Origin: Rickettsia sp.
Lineage (GTDB): Bacteria > Pseudomonadota > Alphaproteobacteria > Rickettsiales > Rickettsiaceae
Reading direction: 5' to 3'
Length of the DNA: 43,840 bases
Assembly: GCA_020048975.1 (NCBI GenBank)
Contig: JAIFLQ010000064.1
Coordinates: 1 to 43,840 of the forward strand
The notes below the pieces were generated by a model. The model had not been told where the DNA came from, searched no databases, and saw nothing but the letters and a program-made list of their open reading frames with translations. The position numbers were made by a program, and so were the translations under genes. Below, in pieces: positions 8,970-18,372 of this stretch (positions are counted from its first letter, which is position 1; every line of letters begins with the position of its first letter).

Positions 8970-9755
8970 TTACACCCCTTGTCTTTCAAGCATTTTTTTC
9001 TTAATTTCTGCAATTGCCTTAGCAGGATTTAGTCCCTTTGGACAAGTTTTTGTACAATTCATTATTGTGTGGCATCTATAAAGTTTAAACGGATCTTCTA
9101 AAGCATCTAACCTTTCACCACTAGCTTCATCTCTTGAATCAGCAAGCCATCTGTAGGCCTGTAACAATATAGCAGGACCTAAATATTTTTCTCCATTCCA
9201 CCAATAACTTGGGCAGGAAGTGGAACAGCAAGCACATAATATACACTCATATAACCCATCCAATTTCTCCCTGTCTTCTGCAGATTGAAGCCTTTCTTGA
9301 CCTTTTTCTACAGGCGTATCAGTCTTAAGCCAAGGTTCTATTGAAGCATATTGAGCATAAAAATGCGTCATGTCAGGAATAAGATCCTTAATAACACTCA
9401 TATGCGGCAAGGGATATATTTTAATATCACCAGAGATTTCATCGATAGACTTAGTACATGCAAGAGTATTAGTTCCATCTATATTCATAGCACAACTACC
9501 GCAAATCCCCTCGCGGCAAGATCTTCTAAAAGTCAAAGTAGGATCAAGTTCGTTTTTTATCTTGATTAGTGCATCAAGAACCATTGGTCCGCATTTTTCT
9601 AAATCTATCTCATATGTATCCATTCTTGGATTTTCTCCAGAATCAGGGTCATATCGATAAATCCTTAATTTCTTAGGCGAATCCGCAGATTCTAAACTTA
9701 CATGTACCTTTCCTTCAGAAATTCTGGAATTTGGTGGTAATCTCAACTCTGCCAT
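8970..9755 (-). CDS. sdhB: Succinate dehydrogenase iron-sulfur subunit
   Basis: A 261-residue subunit of complex II that relays electrons from SdhA flavin to the quinone site. The N-terminal ferredoxin domain carries the [2Fe-2S] cysteines CREGICGSC with the later Cys in NTLAC. The C-terminal domain carries the [4Fe-4S] motif [12 protein letters not shown] and the [3Fe-4S] motif [12 protein letters not shown]. All ligands are present and the length is normal. It lies 24 bases after sdhA and is the last structural gene of the sdhCDAB set. Confidence 0.97.
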   Translation of the reverse strand: MAELRLPPNSRISEGKVHVSLESADSPKKLRIYRYDPDSGENPRMDTYEIDLEKCGPMVLDALIKIKNELDPTLTFRRSCREGICGSCAMNIDGTNTLACTKSIDEISGDIKIYPLPHMSVIKDLIPDMTHFYAQYASIEPWLKTDTPVEKGQERLQSAEDREKLDGLYECILCACCSTSCPSYWWNGEKYLGPAILLQAYRWLADSRDEASGERLDALEDPFKLYRCHTIMNCTKTCPKGLNPAKAIAEIKKKMLERQGV

Positions 9756-9779
9756 CTTTTCCTCACAATTTTTTTTATT

Positions 9780-11567
9780 CTAATAAACACGCTTAACCGG
9801 GGGAACAAAATCTACTTCGTCAGTTAAAGTACTCAACACCACTGGCTTATAATCTATTTTAACTTTACCATTCTGATCTAACCAAATCATTGTATGTTTC
9901 ATCCAATTTTTATCATCCCTCTCTGGAAAATCTTCTCTTGCGTGAGCCCCCCTGCTTTCTTCTCTATTTAAAGCTGCGTGAACAGTAAGCACAGCCTGAT
10001 CAATCAAATTAGCCAGTTCAAGCGCTTCTACTAAATCACTATTCCAAATCATTGAACGATCGGTTACCGATATCTCGTTATATTCATTTCTAATACTATC
10101 GATAAGCTCCCTTCCTTCTTCAAGAACTTCTTTTGTTCTAAAAACAGCTGCATGATCTTGCATCGTTCTTTGCATCTTAAGACGTAAATCAGCTACTGAT
10201 ATACTACCTTTAGCATTCCTAATTTTATCTAATCTTGCAATTATTGGATCAAGCACCCCTGATTTTAATTTTTTATGAGGCGTACCTGGTTTTATAATCT
10301 CTGCCGCTCTGTGCGCTGCAGCTCGGCCAAATACAACAAGATCAAGCAATGAATTCGAACCAAGACGATTTGCACCATGAACAGATACGCATCCAGCCTC
10401 GCCTATTGCCATCAACCCTGGCACAACAATTTGTTTACCATCTTTTAGAGTAACAACTTCTGTATGATAATTTGTTGGAATACCACCCATATTATAATGA
10501 ACAGTCGGCAAAACTGGAATCGGTTCCTTAGTAACATCAACCCCCGAAAAGATTTTTGCAGTTTCCGAAATGCCAGGAAGTCTTTCATGAAGAATCTCTG
10601 GAGGCAAATGATTTAAATGTAAAAATACATGATCTTTCTTAGGGCCAACGCCCCTGCCAGCTCTTATTTCCATAGTCATTGAACGGGAAACAACATCTCT
10701 TGATGCCAAATCTTTAGCAGATGGTGCGTAACGTTCCATAAAACGTTCACCCTCTGAATTTACAAGATAGCCCCCTTCGCCCCTTGCTCCTTCGGTAATT
10801 AAACATCCAGCACCATAAATCCCAGTTGGATGAAACTGTACAAATTCCATATCTTGCAGAGGTAAACCAGCTCTTACACACATTCCACCACCATCACCTG
10901 TACAAGTGTGAGCTGAAGTCGCTGAAAAATAAGCCCTACCATATCCGCCAGTAGCTAGAACAACCATATGCCCTTTAAAAGCATGTAAGCTACCATCATC
11001 TAGATTCCAAGCAAGAACCCCCTTACACTGACCATCTTCCATAATTAAGTCAATTGCAAAATATTCAACAAAAAATTGCGCTTGGTGTTTTAGCGCTTGT
11101 TGATACAAAGTATGTAAAATCGCATGACCAGTTCTGTCGGCAGCTGCACAAGTTCTTTGAGCAGCTTTCCCTTTTCCAAATTCAGTAGTCATTCCGCCAA
11201 ATGGTCTTTGATATATTTTCCCCTCTTTATTCCTTGAAAAGGGCACACCATAATGTTCAAGCTCAATAACACTAGCTGCGGCATTTTTACACATATATTC
11301 TATAGCATCTTGGTCTCCAAGCCAGTCTGATCCTTTGATTGTATCATACATATGCCATCGCCAGTCATCTTCTCCCATGTTTCCAAGAGCAGCACTAATA
11401 CCGCCCTGGGCAGCAACGGTATGGCTACGAGTTGGAAAAACTTTAGTAATACAAGCCGTACTAAGCCCAGCCTCTGCCATCCCAAAAGTAGCACGAAGAC
11501 CTGCTCCACCTGCTCCAACAACAATTACATCAAATTCATGAGTTTTTATATTATAATTATTAGTCAT
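9780..11567 (-). CDS. sdhA: Succinate dehydrogenase flavoprotein subunit
   Basis: A 595-residue catalytic subunit of complex II that oxidises succinate to fumarate in the TCA cycle. The FAD-binding motif [11 protein letters not shown] is at 16-26. The histidine that covalently holds FAD is His49, in [13 protein letters not shown]. Active-site segments [21 protein letters not shown] and [10 protein letters not shown] are intact. The length matches the alphaproteobacterial and mitochondrial enzyme. The gene lies 13 bases after the sdhD stop and is followed by sdhB. Confidence 0.98.
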   Translation of the reverse strand: MTNNYNIKTHEFDVIVVGAGGAGLRATFGMAEAGLSTACITKVFPTRSHTVAAQGGISAALGNMGEDDWRWHMYDTIKGSDWLGDQDAIEYMCKNAAASVIELEHYGVPFSRNKEGKIYQRPFGGMTTEFGKGKAAQRTCAAADRTGHAILHTLYQQALKHQAQFFVEYFAIDLIMEDGQCKGVLAWNLDDGSLHAFKGHMVVLATGGYGRAYFSATSAHTCTGDGGGMCVRAGLPLQDMEFVQFHPTGIYGAGCLITEGARGEGGYLVNSEGERFMERYAPSAKDLASRDVVSRSMTMEIRAGRGVGPKKDHVFLHLNHLPPEILHERLPGISETAKIFSGVDVTKEPIPVLPTVHYNMGGIPTNYHTEVVTLKDGKQIVVPGLMAIGEAGCVSVHGANRLGSNSLLDLVVFGRAAAHRAAEIIKPGTPHKKLKSGVLDPIIARLDKIRNAKGSISVADLRLKMQRTMQDHAAVFRTKEVLEEGRELIDSIRNEYNEISVTDRSMIWNSDLVEALELANLIDQAVLTVHAALNREESRGAHAREDFPERDDKNWMKHTMIWLDQNGKVKIDYKPVVLSTLTDEVDFVPPVKRVY

Positions 11568-11580
11568 AAATATTTTTCCA

Positions 11581-11964
11581 TTATAAAATCATTATATAAA
11601 AAACTGCTACAAGAAAAGAAATAGTCGTGATAATCGCAAAAGCTTGAGTTCCTAATAAAAACACAAGACGTATCGCACGACAATTAATATAATCCTCAAT
11701 AACAACTTGCATACCAAGCACAGCATGATACATCATTGTAACGAAAAAGATTACAAGCATCACAATGTTATAGGGCTTTTGTAAACAAGAAATAACTACA
11801 CTAATCTCGCTTTTAGAGATTTGCCAAGAAAAAGAAATAACCCAAAATACCATCACAGCAATTATTAAAGCTGTAAGCCTCTGATGCCACCAATGATGAG
11901 AACCAGAACCAGCCGCCCCAAGATTCTTAGCTTTTGATAGATCTGATCTATATTTATTCTTCAT
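11581..11964 (-). CDS. sdhD: Succinate dehydrogenase membrane anchor subunit
   Basis: A 127-residue membrane subunit with three hydrophobic helices that helps hold haem b and the quinone site. The conserved opening [22 protein letters not shown], split here as [12 protein letters not shown] then [10 protein letters not shown], places the start at the ATG 11962-11964. The frame is open further upstream to 12093, but that extension overlaps sdhC and looks unlike the family. The helix with [14 protein letters not shown] carries the expected haem-ligand histidine region. The gene starts 23 bases after the sdhC stop. Confidence 0.9.
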   Translation of the reverse strand: MKNKYRSDLSKAKNLGAAGSGSHHWWHQRLTALIIAVMVFWVISFSWQISKSEISVVISCLQKPYNIVMLVIFFVTMMYHAVLGMQVVIEDYINCRAIRLVFLLGTQAFAIITTISFLVAVFYIMIL

Positions 11965-11987
11965 TTTAAAATCACTCACAATAACCG

Positions 11988-12377
11988 TTAAATAAAAATC
12001 CAAAAAATTAGCGTTAATACCACAGAAGCGACTACGGCTAACCATCCAGAATAATTTATTGCTACAATCGAGAATCCACGCCCAGTATCCCATATTAAGT
12101 GTCTAATACCTGTACATAGATGATAAAAAAAAGCATAACTTGTCAGTACTAATAAAAATTTAACAAACCCATTACTAAATATTTCTAAATATGAAGAATC
12201 AAACCTACTAAATACCCATAAAATAAACCACCAACTAACTGCGGATATCATAAAAAACAACCCTATTCCGCTAAGACGATGACCAACAGATAAAACTGAA
12301 CTTATTTGCGGTTTATAAATACTAAGATGTGGCGAAGTTGGCCTTGCTTTATGTATTTCTTCTGTAGATTTTTGCAT
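11988..12377 (-). CDS. sdhC: Succinate dehydrogenase cytochrome b556 subunit
   Basis: A 129-residue membrane subunit of complex II. The opening RPTSPHLSIYKPQ and HRLSGIGLF are the SdhC signature. HLCTGIRHLIWDTG contains the haem b ligand histidine. Three transmembrane helices are visible at about 30-52, 67-87 and 107-127. It is the first gene of sdhC-D-A-B, and a promoter lies 44-72 bases upstream of its start. Confidence 0.95.
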   Translation of the reverse strand: MQKSTEEIHKARPTSPHLSIYKPQISSVLSVGHRLSGIGLFFMISAVSWWFILWVFSRFDSSYLEIFSNGFVKFLLVLTSYAFFYHLCTGIRHLIWDTGRGFSIVAINYSGWLAVVASVVLTLIFWIFI

Positions 12378-12420
12378 AATTCATACCAAGCTTTACTTAA
12401 ATTACTCTATACCAAGGTTA

Positions 12421-12449
12421 ATTATATAAACTAGTATAAGGCTTTTCAA
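12421..12449 (-). promoter_or_regulatory. Sigma70-type promoter for the sdh operon
   Basis: On the minus strand TTGAAA (12449-12444) and TATAAT (12426-12421) are separated by exactly 17 bases. The -10 box is a perfect consensus match and the -35 box matches five of six bases. A start about seven bases past the -10 would leave a leader of roughly 35-40 bases before sdhC. No operator-like repeat is obvious. Activity is inferred from sequence only. Confidence 0.6.
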
Positions 12450-12654
12450 GCTTCTTTGGCATCTTTCACAAGAAAATAACTTAGTATATTGAAAATTTAA
12501 GCATAAACACACACTATAACTACTATCACCTGTATTTATAGTATTTTTAGAAAATTTCTTATAGACATAACAAGTTTTATTGATTATAAACTCAGCTCAA
12601 TGAGTCTTTGTAATTATAATTTACTATCTATAAAGTTAAATCAACTTTAAACCT

Positions 12655-12730
12655 GGCCAAGTAGCTCAGTTGGTAGAGCAAAGGACTGAAAATCCTTGTG
12701 TCGCCGGTTCGATCCCGGCCTTGGCCACCA
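12655..12730 (+). tRNA. tRNA-Phe (anticodon GAA)
   Basis: The 76-base cloverleaf includes an encoded CCA. The acceptor stem GGCCAAG (12655-12661) pairs with CTTGGCC (12720-12726), then A73 and CCA (12728-12730). The anticodon stem AAGGA/TCCTT encloses the loop CTGAAAA, with anticodon GAA at 12688-12690. The T-arm GGTTCGATCC is canonical. A TATAAT hexamer at 12615-12620 could be its -10 box, though no good -35 is spaced to match. The rest of 12378-12889 holds no gene besides the sdh promoter. Confidence 0.97.
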
Positions 12731-12889
12731 CTTCTATATTTTATTAAACTTCAACTTCTTATCTTCACTATATCTTTAATATTAAATAGTCATTAGTAGT
12801 GTTTTTGCATCAAATTTAATATTAATATTGTTATTAGTATTTAAGCTAATTATAGTATTTGAAGTGAAATTTTTTACCAAGAATACTGA

Positions 12890-13510
12890 ATGTTAAAAAA
12901 AGACTTAGAATTAGTGATAGCAACCCATAACATTGCCAAAATCAATGAATATAAAAGCTTATTTTATAATACTCCAGTTATACTGAAAACAGCAATAGAA
13001 CTAGGAGTCTCAGAACCGGAGGAAAATGGAAAAACTTTTGCTGAAAATGCTTATATCAAAGCAGAGAATGCAGCTAATAAGACGGGAATATTATCATTAG
13101 GAGAAGATAGCGGACTTACAATTAAATCCCTCAATGGGTTTCCTGGGGTTATAACAGGCAGATGGGCAAAGGATGTAGGCGGTTATAAAAAAGCTTTTAA
13201 GGAATTAGCAAAAAAGTTAGACGGCTTATCCAAAAATGCTTCATTTCAATGTACAATTGTGTTAATTTGTCCTAAACAAGGACAAATTAATGAATTCTCT
13301 GAAAGTGTTGACGGTATCTTAGATTTCTCATTTATTACTGGAGAAGGATTTGGATATGATCCAATTTTTGTACCAGAAGGTTACAACAAAACATTTGCTC
13401 AATTAACAATGACTACAAAAAATCAAATAAGCCATAGGGGTAAATGTTGTCGTAAGCTCTTACAATTTTTGACGTCACTAAATAAAACTAAAACTAGGAG
13501 TGTTGAATGA
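12890..13510 (+). CDS. rdgB: dITP/XTP pyrophosphatase (HAM1/RdgB family)
   Basis: A 206-residue nucleotide house-cleaning enzyme that hydrolyses dITP, XTP and ITP to the monophosphates and keeps deaminated purines out of DNA. Motifs are VIATHNIAKINEY at the N-terminus, LGEDSGLTIKSLNGFPG with the acidic catalytic region, GEGFGYDPIF, and the C-terminal ISHRGK. The length is typical. It is followed after 15 bases by an exonuclease III gene, so two DNA-quality functions sit side by side. The start ATG at 12890 fits the family N-terminus. Confidence 0.95.
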   Translation: MLKKDLELVIATHNIAKINEYKSLFYNTPVILKTAIELGVSEPEENGKTFAENAYIKAENAANKTGILSLGEDSGLTIKSLNGFPGVITGRWAKDVGGYKKAFKELAKKLDGLSKNASFQCTIVLICPKQGQINEFSESVDGILDFSFITGEGFGYDPIFVPEGYNKTFAQLTMTTKNQISHRGKCCRKLLQFLTSLNKTKTRSVE

Positions 13511-13525
13511 TTCAAAAAAAATATC

Positions 13526-14326
13526 ATGGAATTTAAAGTAGTAACCTGGAATGTAAATTCAATTACTATGAGGATAAATCATTTAATTGAATTTATAAAA
13601 CAACACGATCCAGATGTTATTTGCTTACAAGAGCTTAAATGCGAAACTGTTAAATTTCCATATGAAGCACTATCGCATTTACCTTATAATTTATATATTA
13701 ACGGACAGAAATCCTATAATGGAGTAGCTATTCTCTCAAAGATACCAGCCGATGAAGTAAAAATCGATTTTACAAATAACCCAGTTCCTGATCAAGCTAG
13801 ATTCATTGAAATTTGTTTTAATAGTTTTATGGGTTTTACTAGAGTAATATCTTTATATGCACCAAATGGTGGAGTTGTTGGTAGTGATAAATTTCAAATG
13901 AAATTAGAATTTTATGACCAATTTACTAAGTATATAAAATATTTATCATCCTATGATGAAAAATTACTGATTGGCGCAGACTATAATATAGCCCCTTTTA
14001 ATATTGATGTTTACGATCCAATTAGTTTACAAAATACTACTTGTTGTACAATTTTAGAAAAAGACAAAATGCGAACAATTTTAAATTCTGATTTTGTAGA
14101 TAATTTTAGAATCAAGCATCCTCAGAAAAAAGAATATTCTTGGTGGGATTATAGAGCCGGAGCTTTCAAGCAGAATAAGGGAATGAGAATAGATTCAGTT
14201 GTTTCAAGCGTTAATACATTGCCGTTTTTACAAAATTGTTTTATAGACTATAATACAAGGGAACAAAACAAGCCATCAGATCACGCTCCAGTGATAGCAA
14301 TTTATAGGCCTTATATAGTAAATTAA
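13526..14326 (+). CDS. xthA: Exodeoxyribonuclease III (first of two paralogues)
   Basis: A 266-residue AP endonuclease and 3'-exonuclease of the exonuclease/endonuclease/phosphatase fold, acting in base excision repair. Motifs are VVTWNVNSITMR with the metal-site Asn, CLQELKCE with the metal-binding Glu, YNGVAILSK, ADYNIAP with the Asp-Asn pair, WWDYRAG, MRIDSVV and the C-terminal catalytic SDHAPV. Length and order are normal. Its last four bases overlap the end of the convergent ABC exporter gene. A clearly different paralogue begins at 43229, so the genome has two copies, as Rickettsia does. Confidence 0.94.
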   Translation: MEFKVVTWNVNSITMRINHLIEFIKQHDPDVICLQELKCETVKFPYEALSHLPYNLYINGQKSYNGVAILSKIPADEVKIDFTNNPVPDQARFIEICFNSFMGFTRVISLYAPNGGVVGSDKFQMKLEFYDQFTKYIKYLSSYDEKLLIGADYNIAPFNIDVYDPISLQNTTCCTILEKDKMRTILNSDFVDNFRIKHPQKKEYSWWDYRAGAFKQNKGMRIDSVVSSVNTLPFLQNCFIDYNTREQNKPSDHAPVIAIYRPYIVN

Positions 14327-16071
14327 GTTATAGATTTCTTATATAGACTATTGTAGATATCAGAAGTTTTTAGCAAGTTTGAATGCGTACCATGATCAGA
14401 TAATTTTCCATGGTCTATGACCAAAATATTATCAAAATCTTGAACAGAAGAAATACGGTGGGCTATTGAAATAACCATCTTACCACGCATAACCCTTTTT
14501 ATATTATCTAGTATTTCTTTTTCACTTTCGCTGTCAAGAGCACTTGTGGCTTCATCAAGAAGTAGAATTTCTGGTTTATATAAAAGAGCTCTAGCTATCG
14601 CCACTCTTTGCTTCTGCCCCCCTGACATCCTAACTCCTTTTTCACCAATCTCAGTGTCTATAACATCTGGTAGGTGATCTATAAACTTATCTATCCCACA
14701 CAGATGAATTACCTCCTGAACATCTTCTTCTTTAGCACAAGGATTAGAAAACATAATATTATACCTTATTGTACCAGAAAAAATGTCAGGATCTTGAGGA
14801 GTGTAAGCAATAATTTTTCGTATATCACGAACATCATAAGAATTTACTTCATTATTAGCTATTTTTAGCTTTCCAGATTGGTGCTGGTAAAATTTAAGTA
14901 TTAACTGCATAATAGTGCTTTTACCTGAACCAGATTTCCCTACTATAGCAGTAAATTGATTTTGTTTAATACAAAAACTAATATTCTCAAGAGCTAGAAC
15001 ATCTGATCTTGCAGGGTAGGAGAAACTTAGATTTTCAAAAAAGATATCGTAGTTTTGTGAGATATTTTTAAAATTTCTAGAAATCCCCTCGGGTAAATAT
15101 GAGACATCAGGAAGCTTGGCTTTTGCTTGCAAATCAAACACCCTATCAAGAGCAGCTAGTGGACCTTGGATTTCACTGAATAACTCAGCTATACCACCTG
15201 CACTCATACCAACAATCATTGCGTAATATATAAATGAGACCATCTGACCTGAGGTCATTTTACCATCAATTATGTCCATACTACCTACCCATATCACCAT
15301 AGTTATAGATCCAGATATAGCGATAATAGCCAAAGCAAAAAACAAAGACCTTAACTTAAGCCTTTTGCCTGTATGTTTAAGATATGTAGCTATTTTTTCA
15401 TTAAATCTTTCTTCTGCATGGCCTTGTTGGTTAAAAGAATATAAAGTTCTAACAGCTGAAAAACTTTCCTCTATAAAACATGATAATTCTGATCTTTCTA
15501 CCATTACTTTTTTAGAAATACTCCGAACATGTTTGCTCAAACGGAGTAGTGGACCAAGTAAAACTGGCACACTAAAAATAACAAGCAAAGATAATTTTGG
15601 ACTTTGAAAAAACATCAAAATGACAGCCCCAAATAACATAATAGAATTACGAATAAAAAAGGATAAAAAATTGGTTATTAAAGTACCAACTGATTCAAGA
15701 TCAGAACTTAATCTTGAAATTATATCACCAATTTTTAACTCTTCAAAAGCTGCAATTTCTAGATGGAGCAGTTTTTTATAACTATCTAATCTTATTTTAG
15801 CAATAATCTTTTCTGTAACTAAATTAATAGAGTAAGATCGAAAGAAACTACCCACCGCAAATACTCCAATAAGTAATGAAATAAGAAAAATTGAATTATT
15901 GATTGAACTAAGATCACCAGCAAGTCCATTATCTACTAGATGTCTAAAAACTGTTCCAACACCAAGTAGAGCAACGGCAACAATAAATAGTGAGCAAAAC
16001 ACAATTATTAGGTTACTCTTGTAATTTGTAAGGTATCCTAATAGTGCTTTTATATTATCATTCATACTCAA
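14323..16071 (-). CDS. ABC exporter with fused transmembrane and ATPase domains (MsbA-like)
   Basis: A 582-residue half-transporter expected to dimerise. Five to six transmembrane helices fill the first 300 residues. The ATPase domain follows, with Walker A VGKSGSGKST, Q-loop YTPQDPDIFSG, signature MSGGQKQR, Walker B ILLLDEATSALDSESE and the switch His in ISIAHR. It resembles the MsbA/multidrug exporter family; lipid A, another lipid or drugs could be the substrate, and sequence alone does not decide. It is the last gene of the map-radC-wecA-DUF721-cyaY operon and overlaps the cyaY stop by four bases (ATGA). WecA in the same operon makes an envelope-polysaccharide export role plausible. Confidence 0.92.
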   Translation of the reverse strand: MSMNDNIKALLGYLTNYKSNLIIVFCSLFIVAVALLGVGTVFRHLVDNGLAGDLSSINNSIFLISLLIGVFAVGSFFRSYSINLVTEKIIAKIRLDSYKKLLHLEIAAFEELKIGDIISRLSSDLESVGTLITNFLSFFIRNSIMLFGAVILMFFQSPKLSLLVIFSVPVLLGPLLRLSKHVRSISKKVMVERSELSCFIEESFSAVRTLYSFNQQGHAEERFNEKIATYLKHTGKRLKLRSLFFALAIIAISGSITMVIWVGSMDIIDGKMTSGQMVSFIYYAMIVGMSAGGIAELFSEIQGPLAALDRVFDLQAKAKLPDVSYLPEGISRNFKNISQNYDIFFENLSFSYPARSDVLALENISFCIKQNQFTAIVGKSGSGKSTIMQLILKFYQHQSGKLKIANNEVNSYDVRDIRKIIAYTPQDPDIFSGTIRYNIMFSNPCAKEEDVQEVIHLCGIDKFIDHLPDVIDTEIGEKGVRMSGGQKQRVAIARALLYKPEILLLDEATSALDSESEKEILDNIKRVMRGKMVISIAHRISSVQDFDNILVIDHGKLSDHGTHSNLLKTSDIYNSLYKKSIT

Positions 16072-16373
16072 TCCTTAATCTCAATTTTTAAGTCATCAGA
16101 TAAAACCCTAAATAAATCATCTCCTGCTTTCGATCTCCACGCCTTGCCGTCGTGTAAAAAATGATAAGGACCAGTCACTGGAGAAGAAAGCCAAATCTCC
16201 TTTGTAGACGATTGTTTATTAATAACAAATGTTCCATCTTCTGTAATAAGATTCAGTATATCTCCATTTATATCAACATCTATATTCCCATAAATATCAT
16301 TTTCTTCTACTACCGCCGCAACAAGGCTAATTATCCTCGTTACTTCTTTAGCAAACTCTTTATCACTCATCAT
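16068..16373 (-). CDS. cyaY: Frataxin-like protein CyaY
   Basis: A 101-residue member of the frataxin family, which binds iron and modulates iron-sulfur cluster assembly on IscU/IscS. The N-terminal helix is rich in acidic residues (EFAKEVTRIISLVAAVVEEND), split here as EFAKEVTRII and SLVAAVVEEND. The conserved sheet segment NKQSSTKEIWLSSPVTGPY is diagnostic (NKQ..(x)n..IWLSSPxxGPYHF). The length equals that of other bacterial and mature mitochondrial frataxins. It abuts the DUF721 gene and overlaps the exporter gene by four bases, so expression is likely coupled by translation. Confidence 0.92.
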   Translation of the reverse strand: MMSDKEFAKEVTRIISLVAAVVEENDIYGNIDVDINGDILNLITEDGTFVINKQSSTKEIWLSSPVTGPYHFLHDGKAWRSKAGDDLFRVLSDDLKIEIKD

Positions 16374-16682
16374 TTACAATTTTACAATCGTTCTAATTTT
16401 ATTTATCGCTTTATACCCCATATATACAGCCATTCGTTCGATGATAACATCTTGTTGAAACGACATTTCCACAGATGTACTGGAATTATCAACTTCTACA
16501 AGCAAGATATTAATTTTTTGTTTCTTCTCTCTTATAGTACTAATTCTAAATGGCGATGTATTATTACTATATTTTATTCCAACAATTTTTGACCAATTAA
16601 GAATTATTTCTCCTAGTATTGGGTGTTTAGTTTTATATATTTTATAGATAATTTTGTTAATATCGTCAATTATAGGTTTCAT
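16374..16682 (-). CDS. DUF721/DciA-like protein
   Basis: A short 102-residue protein that looks like the DUF721 (DciA) family: an early PILGEIILNWSKIVG segment, central beta strands ending LLVEVDNSSTSVEMSFQQD, and a final helix with INKIRTIVKL. In other bacteria lacking DnaC, DciA interacts with and helps load the DnaB helicase. That role is inferred here from family membership only. It overlaps wecA by four bases and abuts cyaY. The fit rests on the overall layout and the short WSKIVG motif, so the assignment is moderately sure. Confidence 0.72.
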   Translation of the reverse strand: MKPIIDDINKIIYKIYKTKHPILGEIILNWSKIVGIKYSNNTSPFRISTIREKKQKINILLVEVDNSSTSVEMSFQQDVIIERMAVYMGYKAINKIRTIVKL

Positions 16683-17683
16683 ACTACTGATCTAATAAGA
16701 GTGATAATGACAGTTAGTAAACCAAGAATAATACAAATAATAGGATAAAATAAAGATCCCACTGAAAGTAGCATAAGAATAAAATTACACTGTATTATTC
16801 TCAAAACAACAGTTTTATGGCTTGATCCTTTTATTACAGCTTTTTGAAAAAAATGCTGTAGATGTGGTTGCCAAATTTTCTCTCCTCTCACTAATCTAAT
16901 TAGCAAAGTCAACCCACCATCTGCAATATAATACAAAGAAGATATAACACAAGCAGCAAAAAGACGATCACTACCGGAAGCAACGGTTAATAGACAAACA
17001 CCAATTATGAACCCAATACCAATACTACCAACATCCCCTATAAAGATACTAGCTGGCTGCCAATTGAACAAGATAAAACCACACGACCATCCAAGAATAA
17101 TACAAGCCACTGTAATTACTGTCCAGACGTTTGGAATAACATCATGCTTTAAAAAACAAAGAATTAATATTGTAAGTGAAAGGTGAATCGATTCAGAAAC
17201 CGTTATTCCATCAATTCCATCAAGAAAATTATAAACATTTAAAAATGTTAGCAACGCAAAAGATCCAATAACCAAATCTATGCTTAATGATAATTCACTA
17301 TGCAATATCCTATTTGGATGTATAAGCCACATAACTGCAAGCACAGAGCATAAAATATGTATTAACAATCTAAATGATATAGGTATTTCCGATACATCAT
17401 CCCAAAATGAGACTAATGCAATAGGAGCAAATATTGAAATAATATTACCAGAATTATGCAAGACGCCTAGGTGCCAATATTCAAAAATTGGAAATAATAA
17501 ACAGAATGTTAAGACAAATGCAACGCCACCACCTCTTGGCGTAACTCTAGAATGAGCCCTTCTTTGGCTTGGTTTGTCAACAATATTAAATTTGGACATC
17601 AGCCTTATCGTACCTTTCACTGAAAGGATCGATAGCAAAAAAGATACTAAAATCAGCATTGAAAGTTGAAGTAAATAACTCAT
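16679..17683 (-). CDS. wecA: Undecaprenyl-phosphate sugar-1-phosphate transferase (WecA/Rfe-like)
   Basis: A 334-residue polytopic membrane enzyme of the MraY/WecA superfamily, expected to move a sugar-1-phosphate (commonly GlcNAc-1-P) from a UDP-sugar onto undecaprenyl phosphate to start O-antigen or another surface polysaccharide. Motifs are DKPSQRRAHSRVTPRGGG near the N-terminus, NVYNFLDGIDGI and FIGDVGSIGIGF, with the conserved catalytic aspartates. About ten transmembrane helices are visible. WecA rather than MraY is suggested by the RRAHSRVTPRGGG wording; the sugar used is not certain. The stop overlaps the DUF721 start and its own start overlaps the radC stop, each by four bases. Confidence 0.88.
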   Translation of the reverse strand: MSYLLQLSMLILVSFLLSILSVKGTIRLMSKFNIVDKPSQRRAHSRVTPRGGGVAFVLTFCLLFPIFEYWHLGVLHNSGNIISIFAPIALVSFWDDVSEIPISFRLLIHILCSVLAVMWLIHPNRILHSELSLSIDLVIGSFALLTFLNVYNFLDGIDGITVSESIHLSLTILILCFLKHDVIPNVWTVITVACIILGWSCGFILFNWQPASIFIGDVGSIGIGFIIGVCLLTVASGSDRLFAACVISSLYYIADGGLTLLIRLVRGEKIWQPHLQHFFQKAVIKGSSHKTVVLRIIQCNFILMLLSVGSLFYPIICIILGLLTVIITLIRSVV

Positions 17684-18372
17684 AATAACATATTCGTCTT
17701 AAAACTATAATACTCGCCTTTACCAATAATTACATGGTCATGTACACTTACATTTACTGTCTTGCAGGCATTAACAATTTGGGCGGTTAAATCAATATCA
17801 GAATTTGAAGGCTTTGAATTTCCGCTTGGATGGTTATGTACCAAAATAATTGCACCAGCATCATGAACTAAAACCCTTTTTATTATTTCTCTTGGATAAA
17901 CAGGTGTTTGATCAATAGTACCTGTTGCCATTATTTCATCTGCTATTAAGGCATTTTTTTTGTTTAGAAACAAAACACGAAATTGCTCAAGTCGCAAATT
18001 ACTCATATTAAATTTTAGATATTCAAGCAAAGCACTCCATGACCCAATAACATTTTGGTTCATCACTTGACTTGCCAAAACTCTGCTTATAAGTTCTTTT
18101 ATCACCTGTAGATTCATAAAAATACTTTGGTTAGTACCTTCAACTTCAGATAAATTTTCCTTATTTGAATTCACCAAATTATTTAAATTACCAAATTTAT
18201 TCAATAATTCTTTTGCTAATGGCTTGACATCTTTTCGGGGAATAGACTGGAAAAGAATTAATTCAACCAACTCGTAATCACTAAAACTACTTGGATGATT
18301 CTTGAGAAACTTATCCTTCTGACGTTTTCTATGACCAACATAGTGTGGTAACTTTTCACTCTCTATTTGCAT
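17680..18372 (-). CDS. radC: RadC family protein (JAB/MPN domain)
   Basis: An N-terminal helix-hairpin-helix-like region (PSSFSDYELVELILF) is followed by a JAB metalloprotease-fold domain with HNHPSGNSKPSNSDIDLT, the RadC zinc-site motif. The cellular role of RadC is unsettled; the old DNA-repair name is not well supported. I chose the ATG at 18370-18372 (MQIESEKLPHYVGHRKRQ), giving 230 residues, because the PHYxGHRKR opening is close to rickettsial homologues. The frame stays open to 18423, but those extra residues run antisense-free over the map remnant and look unlike the family. Its start overlaps the 3' end of the map remnant (stop at 18356-18358). Confidence 0.88.
   Translation of the reverse strand: MQIESEKLPHYVGHRKRQKDKFLKNHPSSFSDYELVELILFQSIPRKDVKPLAKELLNKFGNLNNLVNSNKENLSEVEGTNQSIFMNLQVIKELISRVLASQVMNQNVIGSWSALLEYLKFNMSNLRLEQFRVLFLNKKNALIADEIMATGTIDQTPVYPREIIKRVLVHDAGAIILVHNHPSGNSKPSNSDIDLTAQIVNACKTVNVSVHDHVIIGKGEYYSFKTNMLL

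Noticed and set aside
11965-12093. Longer sdhD reading frame starting at 12093
   Set aside because: The extra 43 residues overlap sdhC in another frame and are unlike the family.
16161-16592. 143-codon plus-strand frame antisense to cyaY and the DUF721 gene
   Set aside because: Low-complexity Ile/Asn/Phe/Tyr-rich translation lying wholly over two recognisable genes.
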